64,000 bases of DNA from G963676795 sp963677215 (GCA_963677215.1 OY781919.1:3224001-3288000); one strand, 5' to 3'; numbered from the stretch's first letter, positions 1 through 8,781 are shown. Translations and numbers: made by a program. The notes: generated by a model from the letters alone, not told the origin.

Positions 1-1124
1 GTCTTATCACGGCCGTACTGTCTGCTATGCAGGCCGATCAGCTTTCCGTCGTAAAGGAATGAGATTCGGTCGACATAGGCGCGCACTGTAACGATCTTGC
101 CGACGTAGAAGGCTTCAACGCTGTAGCGGTTGCGGTCGAAGGTGACCAGTGAGGTCGGTGCAACTCTGGCCGTGCTCTCCCGATGAGCATCGAAGGAGAC
201 CGGAGTATGAACCAGCGATTCGCGTTCCTGCTCGGCGACCTCGGCCACTGTCCGTTCCGGATCATCGGGATGTCTTGTCGTCGCCGCCAACATCCTGCAC
301 TCATCCCGTAGCCACTGGTTCAATTCCTCCAGATCGGCAAACTTGCGCCGCTTGCCGAACAGGCGCTGACGGACAACTCCGACCTGTCGTTCAACCTGTC
401 CCTTCTCCCAGCCTGCGGCGGGCGTGCAAGCGACCGGCTCGAACAGGTAGTGGGATGCCAGAGTCTGAAAACGGCGATTGAAGATCCGATTTTTGCCGAC
501 CAGCACTTTGCTGACCACCGTCTTCAGATTGTCGTAGATTCCCTTGCGGCAGACGCCGCCATAGAACGAGAACGCCTGGACATGGGCATCAAGAATCATC
601 TCCAGGGTCTCGCGCATATAGGCCACGCAAAAGGGCGCACGGCTATGGCAAAGACGGAAGTGGGCCACCTTGATCTTGACGTTCGCTCCTCCCAGCTCGA
701 TCTGCTCATAGCCCCAGTCGAACTGAAACGCTTCGCCCGGAGCAAAAGCCAGTGGAATGTAGGCTTTAGCCTGAGAGCCCTCATCGCGCCAAGACTTGAC
801 GAATCGCCGCACCGTGTCATATCCGCCCTCAAAGCCAGCGTGCTGCAACATCTCGAACAGCAGCAAAGCCGTACGTCGCTGCTTCGTCGGCTTCTCCTGA
901 TCCTCTTTCAGGGCGGCGATCAGCTGATCTTTAAACGGCTCCAGCTTCGGGCGCGGCTGGGTTTTGCGTTCGTAGTACTGCTCTGTCTTCTCGGAACGGA
1001 TGATCTTACGAACGGTATTGCGGGACAGGTTCATCTCCCGGGCGATCTGCCTTAACGGCTTCTTGTCCCGGTGGTAGGCACGTCGGATTTTAGCAATGGT
1101 TTCCACGGTCAGCATCTCCTGCAA
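1..1124 (-). CDS. istA: IS21 transposase IstA, partial (runs off window)
   Basis: DDE transposase of the IS21 family, which carries out strand transfer with the help of the IstB ATPase. The start is taken as a TTG at 1124-1122, preceded on the minus strand by GAGAGGAG; an in-frame ATG nine bases further in has no usable spacing from a ribosome binding site. About 374 of the 505 residues are present; the C-terminal part lies outside the window. The visible part contains the N-terminal HTH and the start of the catalytic core (FQFDWGYEQ) and matches the complete copy at 44218-45735. No frameshift is seen, so it is probably intact in the genome. Confidence 0.92.
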   Translation of the reverse strand, partial: MQEMLTVETIAKIRRAYHRDKKPLRQIAREMNLSRNTVRKIIRSEKTEQYYERKTQPRPKLEPFKDQLIAALKEDQEKPTKQRRTALLLFEMLQHAGFEGGYDTVRRFVKSWRDEGSQAKAYIPLAFAPGEAFQFDWGYEQIELGGANVKIKVAHFRLCHSRAPFCVAYMRETLEMILDAHVQAFSFYGGVCRKGIYDNLKTVVSKVLVGKNRIFNRRFQTLASHYLFEPVACTPAAGWEKGQVERQVGVVRQRLFGKRRKFADLEELNQWLRDECRMLAATTRHPDDPERTVAEVAEQERESLVHTPVSFDAHRESTARVAPTSLVTFDRNRYSVEAFYVGKIVTVRAYVDRISFLYDGKLIGLHSRQYGRDK

Positions 1125-1234
1125 AAAGCTCCTCTCTCTGAAATTTCAGAGAGCTTGGAGGACAATGCTGAGGTGGGTCAATTTTGGACGCCGATTATCC
1201 CCGTAAGTGGGTCATTTTTGCATGCTGATCAACA
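1..1234 (-). mobile_element. IS21-family element, partial inverted copy
   Basis: This is an inverted copy of the complete IS21 element found at 44108-46526. Position x here corresponds to 45342 minus x there, and the base sequence and all shadow translations I compared agree exactly. The copy is cut off by the window start, so istB and the far terminus are missing. Its visible terminus is at 1234, where the minus strand begins TGTTGATCAGCATGC as in the other copy. The seven bases beyond it (1235-1241) would be the target duplication, but the partner lies outside the window. It sits at the 3' end of the integrase gene. Confidence 0.93.
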
Positions 1235-2250
1235 TGCAATATTCTGAATTTTCAAAAATATCCATATTTTTCTGATCATAACCATCAAGTACCCAAGTAT
1301 ATCGTTGAGTCACAAAAACATCACTATGTCCGAGGATGCTTGCGAGAGCATGAAGATCCTTAGTAGCGAGGAGGAACCTTGTAGCGAATGTTCTGCGCAG
1401 GTCATGAAAATGACAGTCTTTAATTCCGGCTCGTTTCAGCGCATCGGCAAAGCCCCAGTCTGTTGAAGTGGCAATACGTTTTGTCTTGTCTGTCGGAGCA
1501 GGGGCGATATAGCCTTCTGGAAAAATCTCTTCCTGTGATTCTTTGTAGCAAGCCAAAGCCTTGCGAAACGCTCCACAAATGGGAATTTTGATCTTCTTTT
1601 CGCCATTCCTCCTATGGTGCTTAACGGTTTTGGTGATATACCCATGCAGTAGATCTAACTCATCCCACCTGAGAGATAGTGCACCATCTATGCGCAAACC
1701 GGTTGTCAGGCCGACCTCGATGATCCAACGCGTTCTTGGGTAGGTCTCCCAAGGGGTTGCTTCACGCAGGGCATCGATCTCTTCATTTTCAAGTACACGC
1801 CGCCTCTCGTTATTCTCAGGGAGCTTTCCATAGCCGACTAGGGGGTTGTGTCCAATCTTTCTAGATCTCACGCCATAGGCCAGTACACGCTTCAATACGG
1901 ACACTTCACGGTTAATGGTCGCAGGTCGGACATCGATGATTCTCTCAACACGGTGTTTATCAACTTCCTCTACAGCGATCTCAATAAAGCTCTGGGCTTT
2001 CGTCTTTCCCCATTTTGGATTGATATGCTTTTTGATCCGCTGCCGATAGTAAAGCAGCGTTCCGGGCGCGATCTTCTCCAACTTCTCTTGCCCTTCGGCC
2101 CACTCCAGAAACAGGTCGCACAACATCTCTATTGTAATAGAGTTTCTGTCGACATATTGTCCCTTTCCTTTTCGATCCAGAAGCTTCACAAGTTCTATCT
2201 CTGCGTCATCTCTGTAATCCCTGATCCGCGAAACTCTCGCTCTTTGACTT
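1212..2250 (-). pseudogene. Tyrosine-type site-specific integrase, 3' part (disrupted)
   Basis: Phage/island integrase catalytic region. The motifs of a tyrosine recombinase are all visible: Arg in GLTTGLRIDGALSL, a Lys in the beta-hairpin (KTVKHHRRNG), HxxR in HFHDLRRTFATRF, His in ILGHSDVFVTQ and the Tyr in QRYT. Upstream there is a SAM-like core-binding region (LCDLFLEWAEGQ). The 5' end is cut by the IS1380-type insertion: sequence upstream of about 2250 in this frame is only the complement of the transposase. The last residues (LISMQK) and the stop are supplied by the IS21 terminus, so the native C-terminus is lost as well. The probable displaced 5' piece is at 3904-4101. AT-richer than the transposase next to it. 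Confidence 0.8.
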
Positions 2251-2254
2251 AAAA

Positions 2255-3890
2255 AAGTATATAATTTCAGGTGTTTATATCCAAAAAGGAGGACACCCGG
2301 AAGGTGAGGACGATTCCTGAAATTTACCGCATTCGCGGCGCGCGCTTCGAGGCGGCGCCGACCGCCATCACCACCGTGGCCGGGCTGCGGCTGCTGATGG
2401 AGGTGGCACAGCACGCGCAGCTGGCCCAGGCGATTCGTAGCCACGTCAAGATCAAGAAGATCGCCAGCGGTTTTCGCGAGGAGGAGTTCTTGCTCCCCCT
2501 GGTCTGCAACCTGGCTCTGGGCCGCTGCGATCTGAACGACATCACCGAACTGCGCCAGGACCGGGAGCTTTCCAAGCTCATCTTCGGCCGCCCCAAGCTC
2601 CCTTCCGAGCGGCGGTTGTCCGAACATCTGGCGGCCTACAAGGATTCGGATCTGGTCGGACTGAAGCGGGTCAACGCCTCGCTGCTCGATTATCTGGAGC
2701 CGTTGTCCGACGAGGCGCAGGGCCGTATCCCTCTGGATGTCGATTCTTCCTGCTTCGAGCAGTATGGAACGAAGAAGGAGCAGATGGGACGGCACTACAC
2801 CGGAGCGCTGGGCTTCAATCCGGTCTTCGCTTTTGTCGGCCGCAACGGCGTAGCCCTCAACAGTCTGCTGCGGCCGGGCAACCGGAAAGACTCCAGTGGC
2901 CTGGAGGGTTTTCTGCAAGAAACCCTGGAGCTGCTGCCGCCGGCCCTGCTCCCACGTCTTCTGGCGCGCTTCGACTCGGGATTCTACGGGCAACAGAACA
3001 TGACAACCCTGTTAGCTGCGGAGATCGACTTCATCGTCAAGGCCCGGTTGTGCGACGCCCTGCGCACCGCCGTGACCGAAGAACTCGAAGCCGGCCGCAT
3101 CGTCGTTGAGCCCATGGCCTATGGCGCCGATCTGTACGGCGAGTTTGCCTATCAGCCCGAGGGCTGGCCGCAACCTCTACGCTACTGCTTCTGCCTGCAG
3201 ATCGAGGAGAAGGAGAAGGACGGGCAGATGCTGCTTCTGCCCCGGCGCCAGGACCTGATCCTGGCCACCACGCTGAGCGGCGAAGAGGCGACGGCGCAGC
3301 AGGTGTTCGAAGCCTACCGGCGGCGCGGCCGGGCCGAACAGTTTATCAAGGAGCTCAAAGGACCGCTCAACCTTGAACAGTTGCCGACCCAATCCTTCCG
3401 CGCCAACGAAGTTCTGCTGCAGGCCGGGCTGATCGCCTACAACCTGATGATGCTGCTGGAAGCCACCTGGGACGGCTGGCAGCGCAAGCCCGGCAAGAAG
3501 GAAAAAGCCGACGGAATCGAGCGGAGCATCGGTCGACGCAGCATCGGCACGGTCAAAGAGAAACTGCTTTACTGCGCCGCCACGATCGTTCGCCATGCCC
3601 GGAAAGTGGTCCTCAAGGTCGCGGACTGGTGGCTGGAGACCATCCAGCCCAACCGGATCCTGGAGCGGATCCAAAACCTGCGGCCAAGACCTGGAATGAT
3701 GTCGGCCTGACGGCGGAAGCAATTTCAAAGAACCAAACAGCGTCAACCAAAGGAGACGTGCGTCCAAAATCAGGGGGAAACGGCGCCCCTGACGAAAAAA
3801 ACGGGCTTGCGGGGTCATTTTACGCCCACATTGAAGGTCGGCAGGATCCGAGCAAGCCAGGCTCCCATTCAAAACCTCCTTCTGGGAGGA
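2255..3890 (+). mobile_element. IS1380-type insertion sequence (ends approximate)
   Basis: A GC-rich segment encoding an IS1380-type transposase is embedded in a minus-strand integrase gene whose two parts lie on either side. I could not identify terminal inverted repeats or the expected short target duplication, so the ends are placed only by where the integrase reading frame stops making sense (about 2250) and restarts (about 3904). A short hairpin with TCAGGGG/CCCCTGA arms at about 3772-3794 may be the transposase terminator. Confidence 0.7.
2304..3710 (+). CDS. IS1380-family transposase
   Basis: DDE transposase. Candidate acidic residues lie in LDVDSSCFEQYG, in RFDSGFYGQ and in the Glu of RRRGRAEQFIKELKG, an arrangement typical of the IS1380/IS4-like group. 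The frame is open from a GTG at 2271, but the GTG at 2304 follows an AAAGGAGG ribosome binding site at 2285-2292 and gives the conserved N-terminus VRTIPEIYRIRG, so I prefer it (468 aa). The gene is markedly GC-richer than the flanking integrase pieces, consistent with recent arrival. No frameshift is seen, so it may be active. Confidence 0.88.
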   Translation: MRTIPEIYRIRGARFEAAPTAITTVAGLRLLMEVAQHAQLAQAIRSHVKIKKIASGFREEEFLLPLVCNLALGRCDLNDITELRQDRELSKLIFGRPKLPSERRLSEHLAAYKDSDLVGLKRVNASLLDYLEPLSDEAQGRIPLDVDSSCFEQYGTKKEQMGRHYTGALGFNPVFAFVGRNGVALNSLLRPGNRKDSSGLEGFLQETLELLPPALLPRLLARFDSGFYGQQNMTTLLAAEIDFIVKARLCDALRTAVTEELEAGRIVVEPMAYGADLYGEFAYQPEGWPQPLRYCFCLQIEEKEKDGQMLLLPRRQDLILATTLSGEEATAQQVFEAYRRRGRAEQFIKELKGPLNLEQLPTQSFRANEVLLQAGLIAYNLMMLLEATWDGWQRKPGKKEKADGIERSIGRRSIGTVKEKLLYCAATIVRHARKVVLKVADWWLETIQPNRILERIQNLRPRPGMMSA

Positions 3891-3903
3891 AGAGGGAGTT
3901 CGG

Positions 3904-4101
3904 TCAAACTACTTTCGCGGATTTGGGGTAATGCGACAAAGGATATCGCTTTCTATCAATCGTGGCGTACCACTTCTTGCTGACGGACATTGCTGCCCCA
4001 CATTTGGGGCAGCGTAGTGTTTTAGTTGGTATTTTCTCCTTCTCAGCTTCATAACCACAACGAGACTTGCATCTCGCTCTCTTATAGATTCTTAGGCTCA
4101 T
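3904..4101 (-). pseudogene. Probable displaced 5' part of the integrase (zinc-ribbon N-terminus)
   Basis: An open frame of 65 codons with two cysteine pairs (CKSRC and CPKC, spaced like a zinc ribbon) followed by SKKWYATIDRKRYPLS, which resembles the beta-strand arm-binding domain at the N-terminus of tyrosine integrases. It ends at an early stop (KSAKVV) exactly where the IS1380-type element begins. On the other side of the element the integrase resumes with ARVSRIRDYRDDAEIE. I infer that the two were one gene. Its ATG overlaps the stop of the upstream HTH gene by one base, so the two were cotranscribed. It could instead be an independent small zinc-ribbon protein. Confidence 0.6.
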
Positions 4102-4538
4102 TACTTCCTCCGCAGGAGAGTAACCTCATCAACATTTATGCCGACCATTTTGCCTACGGTTTCTATGTGTGACAGAACGCTGTCGTAAGCATCTATGTTT
4201 TGTTCCTTGAGTCTATTTGTCAGAGCTATGGTGGCCTCTTCTTCCTTTGTTAGCCTATTAGTCGAATCACCGATCAATGGCCAAAGGTCACGATCCGTTG
4301 TATATTCGCGCAGCAGATCACGAATTTCATTTGCTGAAAAACCGAGATACTTGGCCACGATTGCGATTGTTGCCGGAGCGACTCCTTTGTAACTACACTC
4401 GCTGAATAATCGTCTGGTTGTCTCAACGCTAAATGGGACCTTGCTGCCATCCGTGAAGCGACGTATATTCTCCCAGCCACCTTCGATCAGTTTTTTGTGC
4501 AAAATTTCATACAGTTTTGCATCGATTTTACTTGTCAT
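4101..4538 (-). CDS. Small HTH-like regulator next to the integrase
   Basis: Protein of 145 aa. Its middle (VETTRRLFSE ... PATIAIVAKYLGFSANEIRDLL) resembles an XRE-like helix-turn-helix in which a helix, a turn and the recognition helix precede the conserved YLGFS segment. I do not recognise a named family. The gene precedes and overlaps the integrase start by one base, an arrangement common for element-encoded regulators that control excision or integration. AT-rich like the integrase. A ribosome binding site (AAAAAAGGAGAAAAACG) lies directly before the ATG at 4538. Function is inferred from position only. Confidence 0.6.
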   Translation of the reverse strand: MTSKIDAKLYEILHKKLIEGGWENIRRFTDGSKVPFSVETTRRLFSECSYKGVAPATIAIVAKYLGFSANEIRDLLREYTTDRDLWPLIGDSTNRLTKEEEATIALTNRLKEQNIDAYDSVLSHIETVGKMVGINVDEVTLLRRK

Positions 4539-5009
4539 CGTTTTTCTCCTTTTTTGATGTTTAATTTTTTTGGTTAGTTCACATCTTCCTGCAGGGGAGC
4601 GCTTTGTTTATGCGTATAAGATTCCCTCTCACTATTTTTGTGTCAACATAAAAGATGTCTCCGATAGTCAACTAGGATGTCAAAACATGTTGTGAGATCC
4701 TATAGATGCAAAAGCAACCGAAATTGCATAGGAATCTTTTCCCGAGAAAGAAAATTATTTATCTATAATGAAATGGTTTACAGATTGGATTTGTACAAAA
4801 TAAAGAATCGCAAAATATGTTTGCAAATGAAGGAGGAACGCCGTAACATCCTCGCCTCTGGATTTTAGATGTGAATAGTAGAGTTGGTAAAGTTCGGCTT
4901 TTCGATGAATCTATGAACAAGAAGTGTGGCAAAGAATGTAAAAAAAGTTGATTCCCTCTTTAGCCCATATATTTTTCTAAGTGGTTGATAATACTGTACG
5001 TTTTTTGGA
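4539..5009. other. AT-rich intergenic end of the integrated element
   Basis: About 470 bases between the HTH gene and the attachment site. A 63-codon frame (4677-4868, plus strand) starts without a convincing ribosome binding site and its translation resembles nothing I know; I do not call it a gene. The stretch presumably holds integrase arm-binding sites, but no repeated motif stood out. Confidence 0.5.
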
Positions 5010-5053
5010 CTGCAACACCTTTATCCCCAGTTCGAATCTGGGCGGGGCCTCCA
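5010..5053 (+). other. Attachment-site remnant: 3' half of tRNA-Cys
   Basis: From the anticodon loop onward this reads as the 3' half of a tRNA: CTGCAAC loop (anticodon GCA, Cys), a 5-bp T-stem CCCAG/CTGGG around TTCGAAT, a 3' acceptor strand CGGGGCC, discriminator T (as in tRNA-Cys) and encoded CCA. The bases upstream of the loop cannot form the 5' anticodon stem (TTGGA against ACCTT) and no D-arm or 5' acceptor strand is present. It is therefore a fragment, as left when an element integrates into a tRNA gene with crossover at the anticodon loop. The complete tRNA-Cys would be at the other end of the element, left of this window. Confidence 0.82.
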
Positions 5054-5064
5054 CAAAACAAGTC

Positions 5065-5097
5065 AGAGTGTCAGCTGCTAGCGGTTGACACTCTTTT
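5065..5097 (+). terminator. Rho-independent terminator after tRNA-Cys 3' end
   Basis: AGAGTGTCA (5065-5073) pairs with TGACACTCT (5086-5094) around a 12-base loop and is followed by TTT. It was probably the original terminator of the tRNA-Cys transcript. Confidence 0.75.
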
Positions 5098-5111
5098 GCT
5101 TTTATAGGCCT

Positions 5112-5930
5112 ATGGATCTCATTTCTCCTCAGATTATTTCGCTTGTCGTGATTGTCGGTGCTCTTGCCGGCTTTCTTGCCGGACTACTGGGCATTGGCGG
5201 TGGGGTGATCCTTGTTCCTCTGTTCCTCTGGCTGTTCCCGCTTGCCGGTTTCCCATCTGAACATATTGTCCATGTCGCTTTTGCAACCAGCCTGGCGATT
5301 ATCTTTCCGACGGCCATAAGCAGCGCTCATGCTCACAGGCTCAAGGGCAATGTTGCCTGGGTGATGGTCGGCTATCTGATCATCGGCGGTGTTGTCGGTT
5401 CCTTTGCCGGTTCATCTGCGGCGGCGCTCATGCCCGGCGGGCAGTTGAAGCTTGCCTTTGCCCTGTTGATGATTGCCATCGGCATCAATCTGCTCGTCAA
5501 ACGTCACAGACAGGACGAAACAAAGTCCTCGCAGGACGTAAAGCCTCTTCCTTTGATTCTTGTCGGCCTGATCGGTGGTTTCGGTTCGGCCTTTTTTGGC
5601 ATCGGCGGTGGAGTTATCGCCGTACCTCTGATGCTTATGCTGCTGCGCCTGCCGATTCATCTTGCGGTCGGAAATTCCAGTGCCTTGATCGTTGTTTCGT
5701 CCCTGGCGGCCGTTTGCTGTTATATTTATTATGGATGGGGTGTCCCCGATCTGCCCCACTTCTCGCTTGGCTATGTCAATCTGCTGGTCGCTGTCATTGT
5801 TGCGCCGGTCAGTATTCTTGCCGCCCGATTCGGAGTCAGGTTGGCTACTAAGACGAGCCAGGCGAAACTGGTCAAGATTTTCGCTATTCTGCTGATTCTT
5901 GTAGGAGCTAAAATACTCCTGCAGGGCTAA
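5112..5930 (+). CDS. TauE/SafE-family sulfite/anion exporter
   Basis: Inner-membrane protein of 272 aa with about eight hydrophobic segments. It shows the two-fold internal repeat of the TauE/SafE family: GFLAGLLGIGGGVILVPLF near the N-terminus and GFGSAFFGIGGGVIAVPLM in the second half. The family exports sulfite, sulfonates or related small organic anions; the substrate here is not determinable. The ATG at 5112 is preferred over the upstream frame opening because it starts just before the first membrane segment and lies outside the terminator. It is followed after 20 bases by amrB, probably cotranscribed. First chromosomal gene beyond the element. Confidence 0.88.
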   Translation: MDLISPQIISLVVIVGALAGFLAGLLGIGGGVILVPLFLWLFPLAGFPSEHIVHVAFATSLAIIFPTAISSAHAHRLKGNVAWVMVGYLIIGGVVGSFAGSSAAALMPGGQLKLAFALLMIAIGINLLVKRHRQDETKSSQDVKPLPLILVGLIGGFGSAFFGIGGGVIAVPLMLMLLRLPIHLAVGNSSALIVVSSLAAVCCYIYYGWGVPDLPHFSLGYVNLLVAVIVAPVSILAARFGVRLATKTSQAKLVKIFAILLILVGAKILLQG

Positions 5931-5950
5931 CAGCCTGAGAGGAGTGAACT

Positions 5951-6754
5951 ATGATCCGACAGACGGCAGTCGCAGGAAGTTTCTACCCGGCAGACCCTGG
6001 TGCTCTTGGAGCACAGCTTGACGGCCTGCTGGATGTGCAGGAATCACGAAAAAAGGTTCGGGCGGTTATTGTTCCACACGCCGGCTATGTCTATTCCGGG
6101 GCGATCGCCGGGGCCGTGTTTTCCCGGATTGAAATTCCCCGCAAGGTTATACTGATCGGTCCGAATCATACCGGAGTGGGGCCGGCCTGTTCGGTCTGCA
6201 GTTCGGATAGCTGGGCGACTCCCTTTGGTCCAGTTGCAGTTGCCGCCGTTTTGAGGCAACGGCTGCTAGAAGCGATCCCGGTGATGGAAGCAGATATGCT
6301 GGCTCATCATTATGAGCATTCGCTGGAAGTCATGCTGCCATTTTTGCAGCGAGTGTGCAGTGATGTCGAGATCGTACCGATTATCCTCGGAGGACTTAGC
6401 CTCAATGACGCCTTGACCCTTGGTGATGAACTGGCTAAGGTACTGGCGCGCGAAGAGGACGATGTCCTGTTGCTGGCCAGCAGTGATATGAACCATTTCG
6501 AGAGTGCCGCTGAAACGGAGCGCCGCGATCATCTTGCCATTGCGGCGATGGAGGCCTACGCTCCGGAGCGGCTCCATCAGGTTGTCATGGATAATCGGAT
6601 ATCGATGTGTGGCGTGTTGCCGGTCATTGCCATTATGCAGGCCGCTCAGCGCCTCGGCGCTACAACCTGCGAGCTGGTTAAATACGGTCATTCCGGACAG
6701 GTGAACGGCGACAACAGCCGTGTCGTTGGATACGCCGGACTGATCATTGAATAA
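5951..6754 (+). CDS. amrB: AmmeMemoRadiSam system protein B (MEMO1 family)
   Basis: Protein of 267 aa of the MEMO1 family, related in fold to class III extradiol dioxygenases. Characteristic stretches are AVAGSFYPADPGAL at the N-terminus, VPHAGYVYSG, IGPNHTG, the histidine-rich HHYEHSLEVMLPFLQ and SSDMNHF, which contain the predicted metal/active-site histidines. AmrB normally occurs with AmrA and a radical SAM partner AmrS; neither is beside it here. The ATG at 5951 follows GAGAGGAGTGAACT. A small GTTTCT/AGAAAC hairpin directly after the stop may end the transcript. The biochemical role of the bacterial family is not established. Confidence 0.9.
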   Translation: MIRQTAVAGSFYPADPGALGAQLDGLLDVQESRKKVRAVIVPHAGYVYSGAIAGAVFSRIEIPRKVILIGPNHTGVGPACSVCSSDSWATPFGPVAVAAVLRQRLLEAIPVMEADMLAHHYEHSLEVMLPFLQRVCSDVEIVPIILGGLSLNDALTLGDELAKVLAREEDDVLLLASSDMNHFESAAETERRDHLAIAAMEAYAPERLHQVVMDNRISMCGVLPVIAIMQAAQRLGATTCELVKYGHSGQVNGDNSRVVGYAGLIIE

Positions 6755-6969
6755 TTTGTTTCTGCCCAGAAACGGCCCTTTTCCGCCGTGGCAGCGTCAA
6801 TCTGCGTGCTTATTTGTGCGGCAAAAGCACTACGCCTTAAGCATAAGCCCTTGATTTTCTCACCACGGAAAAAATTGCTCGTTTGCAAATCAGAAACTGA
6901 TGCGTTGTCCTCCCGAGTCCCTGGATGGCAACTAATTCATCATACATTTTGTTGTCAAAAGGAGTTTCC

Positions 6970-8367
6970 ATGTCTGATCTGCGTGTTCGCTTCGCTCCCA
7001 GCCCGACCGGTTATCTGCACATCGGCGGAGCCAGAACGGCCTTGTTCAATTATCTGCTTGCCAAGAAAAACAACGGGACCTTTGTCCTGCGTATCGAAGA
7101 TACAGACGTGGAACGCTCAACCCAGGAATCGGTTGACGCCATCCTTTTCGCCATGGACTGGCTTGGCCTGTCTTATGATGAAGGTCCGTTCTACCAGACC
7201 GAGCGTTTCGATCTTTACAAGCAAAAGGTGCAGGAGATGCTCGATAACGGCAAGGCCTACCGCTGTTACTGTACTCCTGAAGAACTGGAAGCCAAACGTG
7301 AGAAGGCGATGGCCGAAGGGCGCAAGCCGAAGTACGACGGAACCTGCCGTAACCGCACTGATCAACCGGATGCTCCTTTTGTCGTCCGTTTCAAGCTGCC
7401 GGAAGACAAGGACGAGACGACCTTCAATGACCGAATCAAGGGACCGATCACCTTCCGTCATGAAGAGCTTGACGATCTGATCATTCAACGCACAGACGGG
7501 ACACCGACCTACAACTTCGTTGTTGTCATCGATGACGCCGAGATGGATATCAATCTGATCATCCGCGGCGATGATCACGTTAACAATACCCCGCGCCAGA
7601 TCCTGCTCTATGAAGCCATGGGCTACAGCGTCCCTGAATTCGCTCATGTACCGATGATCCTCGGATCCGACAAGAAGCGCCTGTCGAAGCGCCATGGCGC
7701 AACCTCGGTCATGGCCTATCAGGAAATGGGCATCCTGCCTGAAGCGCTGATCAACTACCTGGCTCGTCTCGGCTGGTCATGTGGCGATGAGGAGATCTTC
7801 AGCATGGATGACCTGATCGAGAAGTTCAGCCTGGAGAACGTCGGCAGGGCCGCCGGGGTTTTTAACCCGGAAAAACTGAACTGGCTTAACAGTCACTATA
7901 TCAAGACCGGTGATGTTGCCCGGCTGGCGGAACTGCTAAAGCCGTTCCTTGCCGCAAAAGGCGTCGATTTCAGCAATGGTCCTGATATGCAGGCTGCGGT
8001 TAAAACCCTGCAGGAGCGTTCTTCAACCCTCATCGAGATGGCTGATGGGGCGGCATTCTATTTCGCCGAGACCATCGAATATGAAGAGAAGGCTAAAGAG
8101 AAATTCCTCAAGGCCGATCAGGCGGATCTATTTGCCGTTGTCGTCGAGCAGCTGGAAGCCTGCGATCAGTTCAATCATGACGGACTGGAACAGGCCTTTG
8201 CTGTCGTTATGGAAAAGACCGGGCTCAAGTTCGGCAAGGTTGCCCAGCCATTGCGTGTCGCACTGACCGGGGTAACTGCAAGTCCAAGCATCTATGAGGT
8301 GCTGGAGGTTCTTGGCAAGGAACGTTCATTGCGGAGAATCAAGGCTGCACAACAAGCCCTCAGATAG
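6970..8367 (+). CDS. gltX: Glutamyl-tRNA synthetase
   Basis: Class I aminoacyl-tRNA synthetase charging tRNA-Glu (465 aa, normal length). The HIGH-type motif is HIGGAR in PSPTGYLHIGGART near the N-terminus and the KMSKS-type motif is KKRLSKRHG. A zinc-binding-like segment begins at RCYCTPEELEAKR and ends at GTCR. The ATG at 6970 is chosen because AAAAGGAG precedes it by six bases and the product then begins directly with the Rossmann fold (LRVRFAPSPTG); an in-frame ATG 45 bases upstream has no support. Monocistronic, followed by a clear terminator. Confidence 0.97.
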   Translation: MSDLRVRFAPSPTGYLHIGGARTALFNYLLAKKNNGTFVLRIEDTDVERSTQESVDAILFAMDWLGLSYDEGPFYQTERFDLYKQKVQEMLDNGKAYRCYCTPEELEAKREKAMAEGRKPKYDGTCRNRTDQPDAPFVVRFKLPEDKDETTFNDRIKGPITFRHEELDDLIIQRTDGTPTYNFVVVIDDAEMDINLIIRGDDHVNNTPRQILLYEAMGYSVPEFAHVPMILGSDKKRLSKRHGATSVMAYQEMGILPEALINYLARLGWSCGDEEIFSMDDLIEKFSLENVGRAAGVFNPEKLNWLNSHYIKTGDVARLAELLKPFLAAKGVDFSNGPDMQAAVKTLQERSSTLIEMADGAAFYFAETIEYEEKAKEKFLKADQADLFAVVVEQLEACDQFNHDGLEQAFAVVMEKTGLKFGKVAQPLRVALTGVTASPSIYEVLEVLGKERSLRRIKAAQQALR

Positions 8368-8393
8368 TTTGTCAATATCCTGCGAAATACCTG

Positions 8394-8421
8394 AGCCCTG
8401 GTTTAGTGCCAGGGCTTTTTA
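8394..8421 (+). terminator. Rho-independent terminator of gltX
   Basis: AGCCCTGG (8394-8401) pairs with CCAGGGCT (8409-8416) around a 7-base loop and is followed by a T run. It also overlaps the 3' end of the convergent PilZ gene. Confidence 0.88.
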
Positions 8422-8781
8422 GTTGCTGCTTTTCCTGACCCATTCTTCTATCAGGTCGCTTGTTTCTTCCGGCATATCGAGGAACTTCAGCCCCATTCCC
8501 GGCTCAAAGGGCAGGTGCGATCCGATAGGCCTTTTCCAGACAACTTCACAGCGACAGCGCACGAACCCTTTCAGCGGGGCCGGGAGCTGAAACTCGAGGT
8601 TGATCTGCTCGCCAGGTTCTATCGCATTGGTCGTGGCAATGAAGATGCCGCTGCGGCTGATGTTCTTCATATATCCGAAAAAAGCAGTCCGGTCTTCACC
8701 GAGATGAACCTTCTGAATAATAAGAGGGGCCCGCAGATTCTTGCGCGCATCGCCCTGAATCCGATCGTTCATGTCGTCCAT
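8419..8781 (-). CDS. PilZ domain protein (c-di-GMP receptor)
   Basis: Single-domain PilZ protein of 120 aa. The two c-di-GMP-binding signatures are recognisable: an RKNLRAP segment (RxxxR-like) near residue 13 and NISRSGIFIAT (the D/NxSxxG motif). Such stand-alone PilZ proteins respond to c-di-GMP and alter motility or envelope processes through a partner. The ATG at 8781 follows AGGAGCTTTAA. Convergent with gltX and divergent from the tetR efflux operon, with the palindromic operator in the shared upstream region, so it may respond to the same TetR protein. Confidence 0.85.
   Translation of the reverse strand: MDDMNDRIQGDARKNLRAPLIIQKVHLGEDRTAFFGYMKNISRSGIFIATTNAIEPGEQINLEFQLPAPLKGFVRCRCEVVWKRPIGSHLPFEPGMGLKFLDMPEETSDLIEEWVRKSSN

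Noticed and set aside
2251..2993. N-terminal extension of the minus-strand integrase frame through the transposase region
   Set aside because: It is the complement of the IS1380-type transposase; its translation has no integrase features.
2226..3925. Inverted match TCCGCGAAA at both sides of the IS1380-type element as its terminal repeat
   Set aside because: Both copies lie inside integrase coding sequence and are too short; target duplications would be direct, not inverted.
4677..4868. 63-codon frame in the AT-rich end of the element
   Set aside because: No ribosome binding site and no similarity to anything I know.
4981..5053. Complete tRNA-Cys gene
   Set aside because: The 5' half is missing and the anticodon stem cannot form; it is only a 3' fragment.
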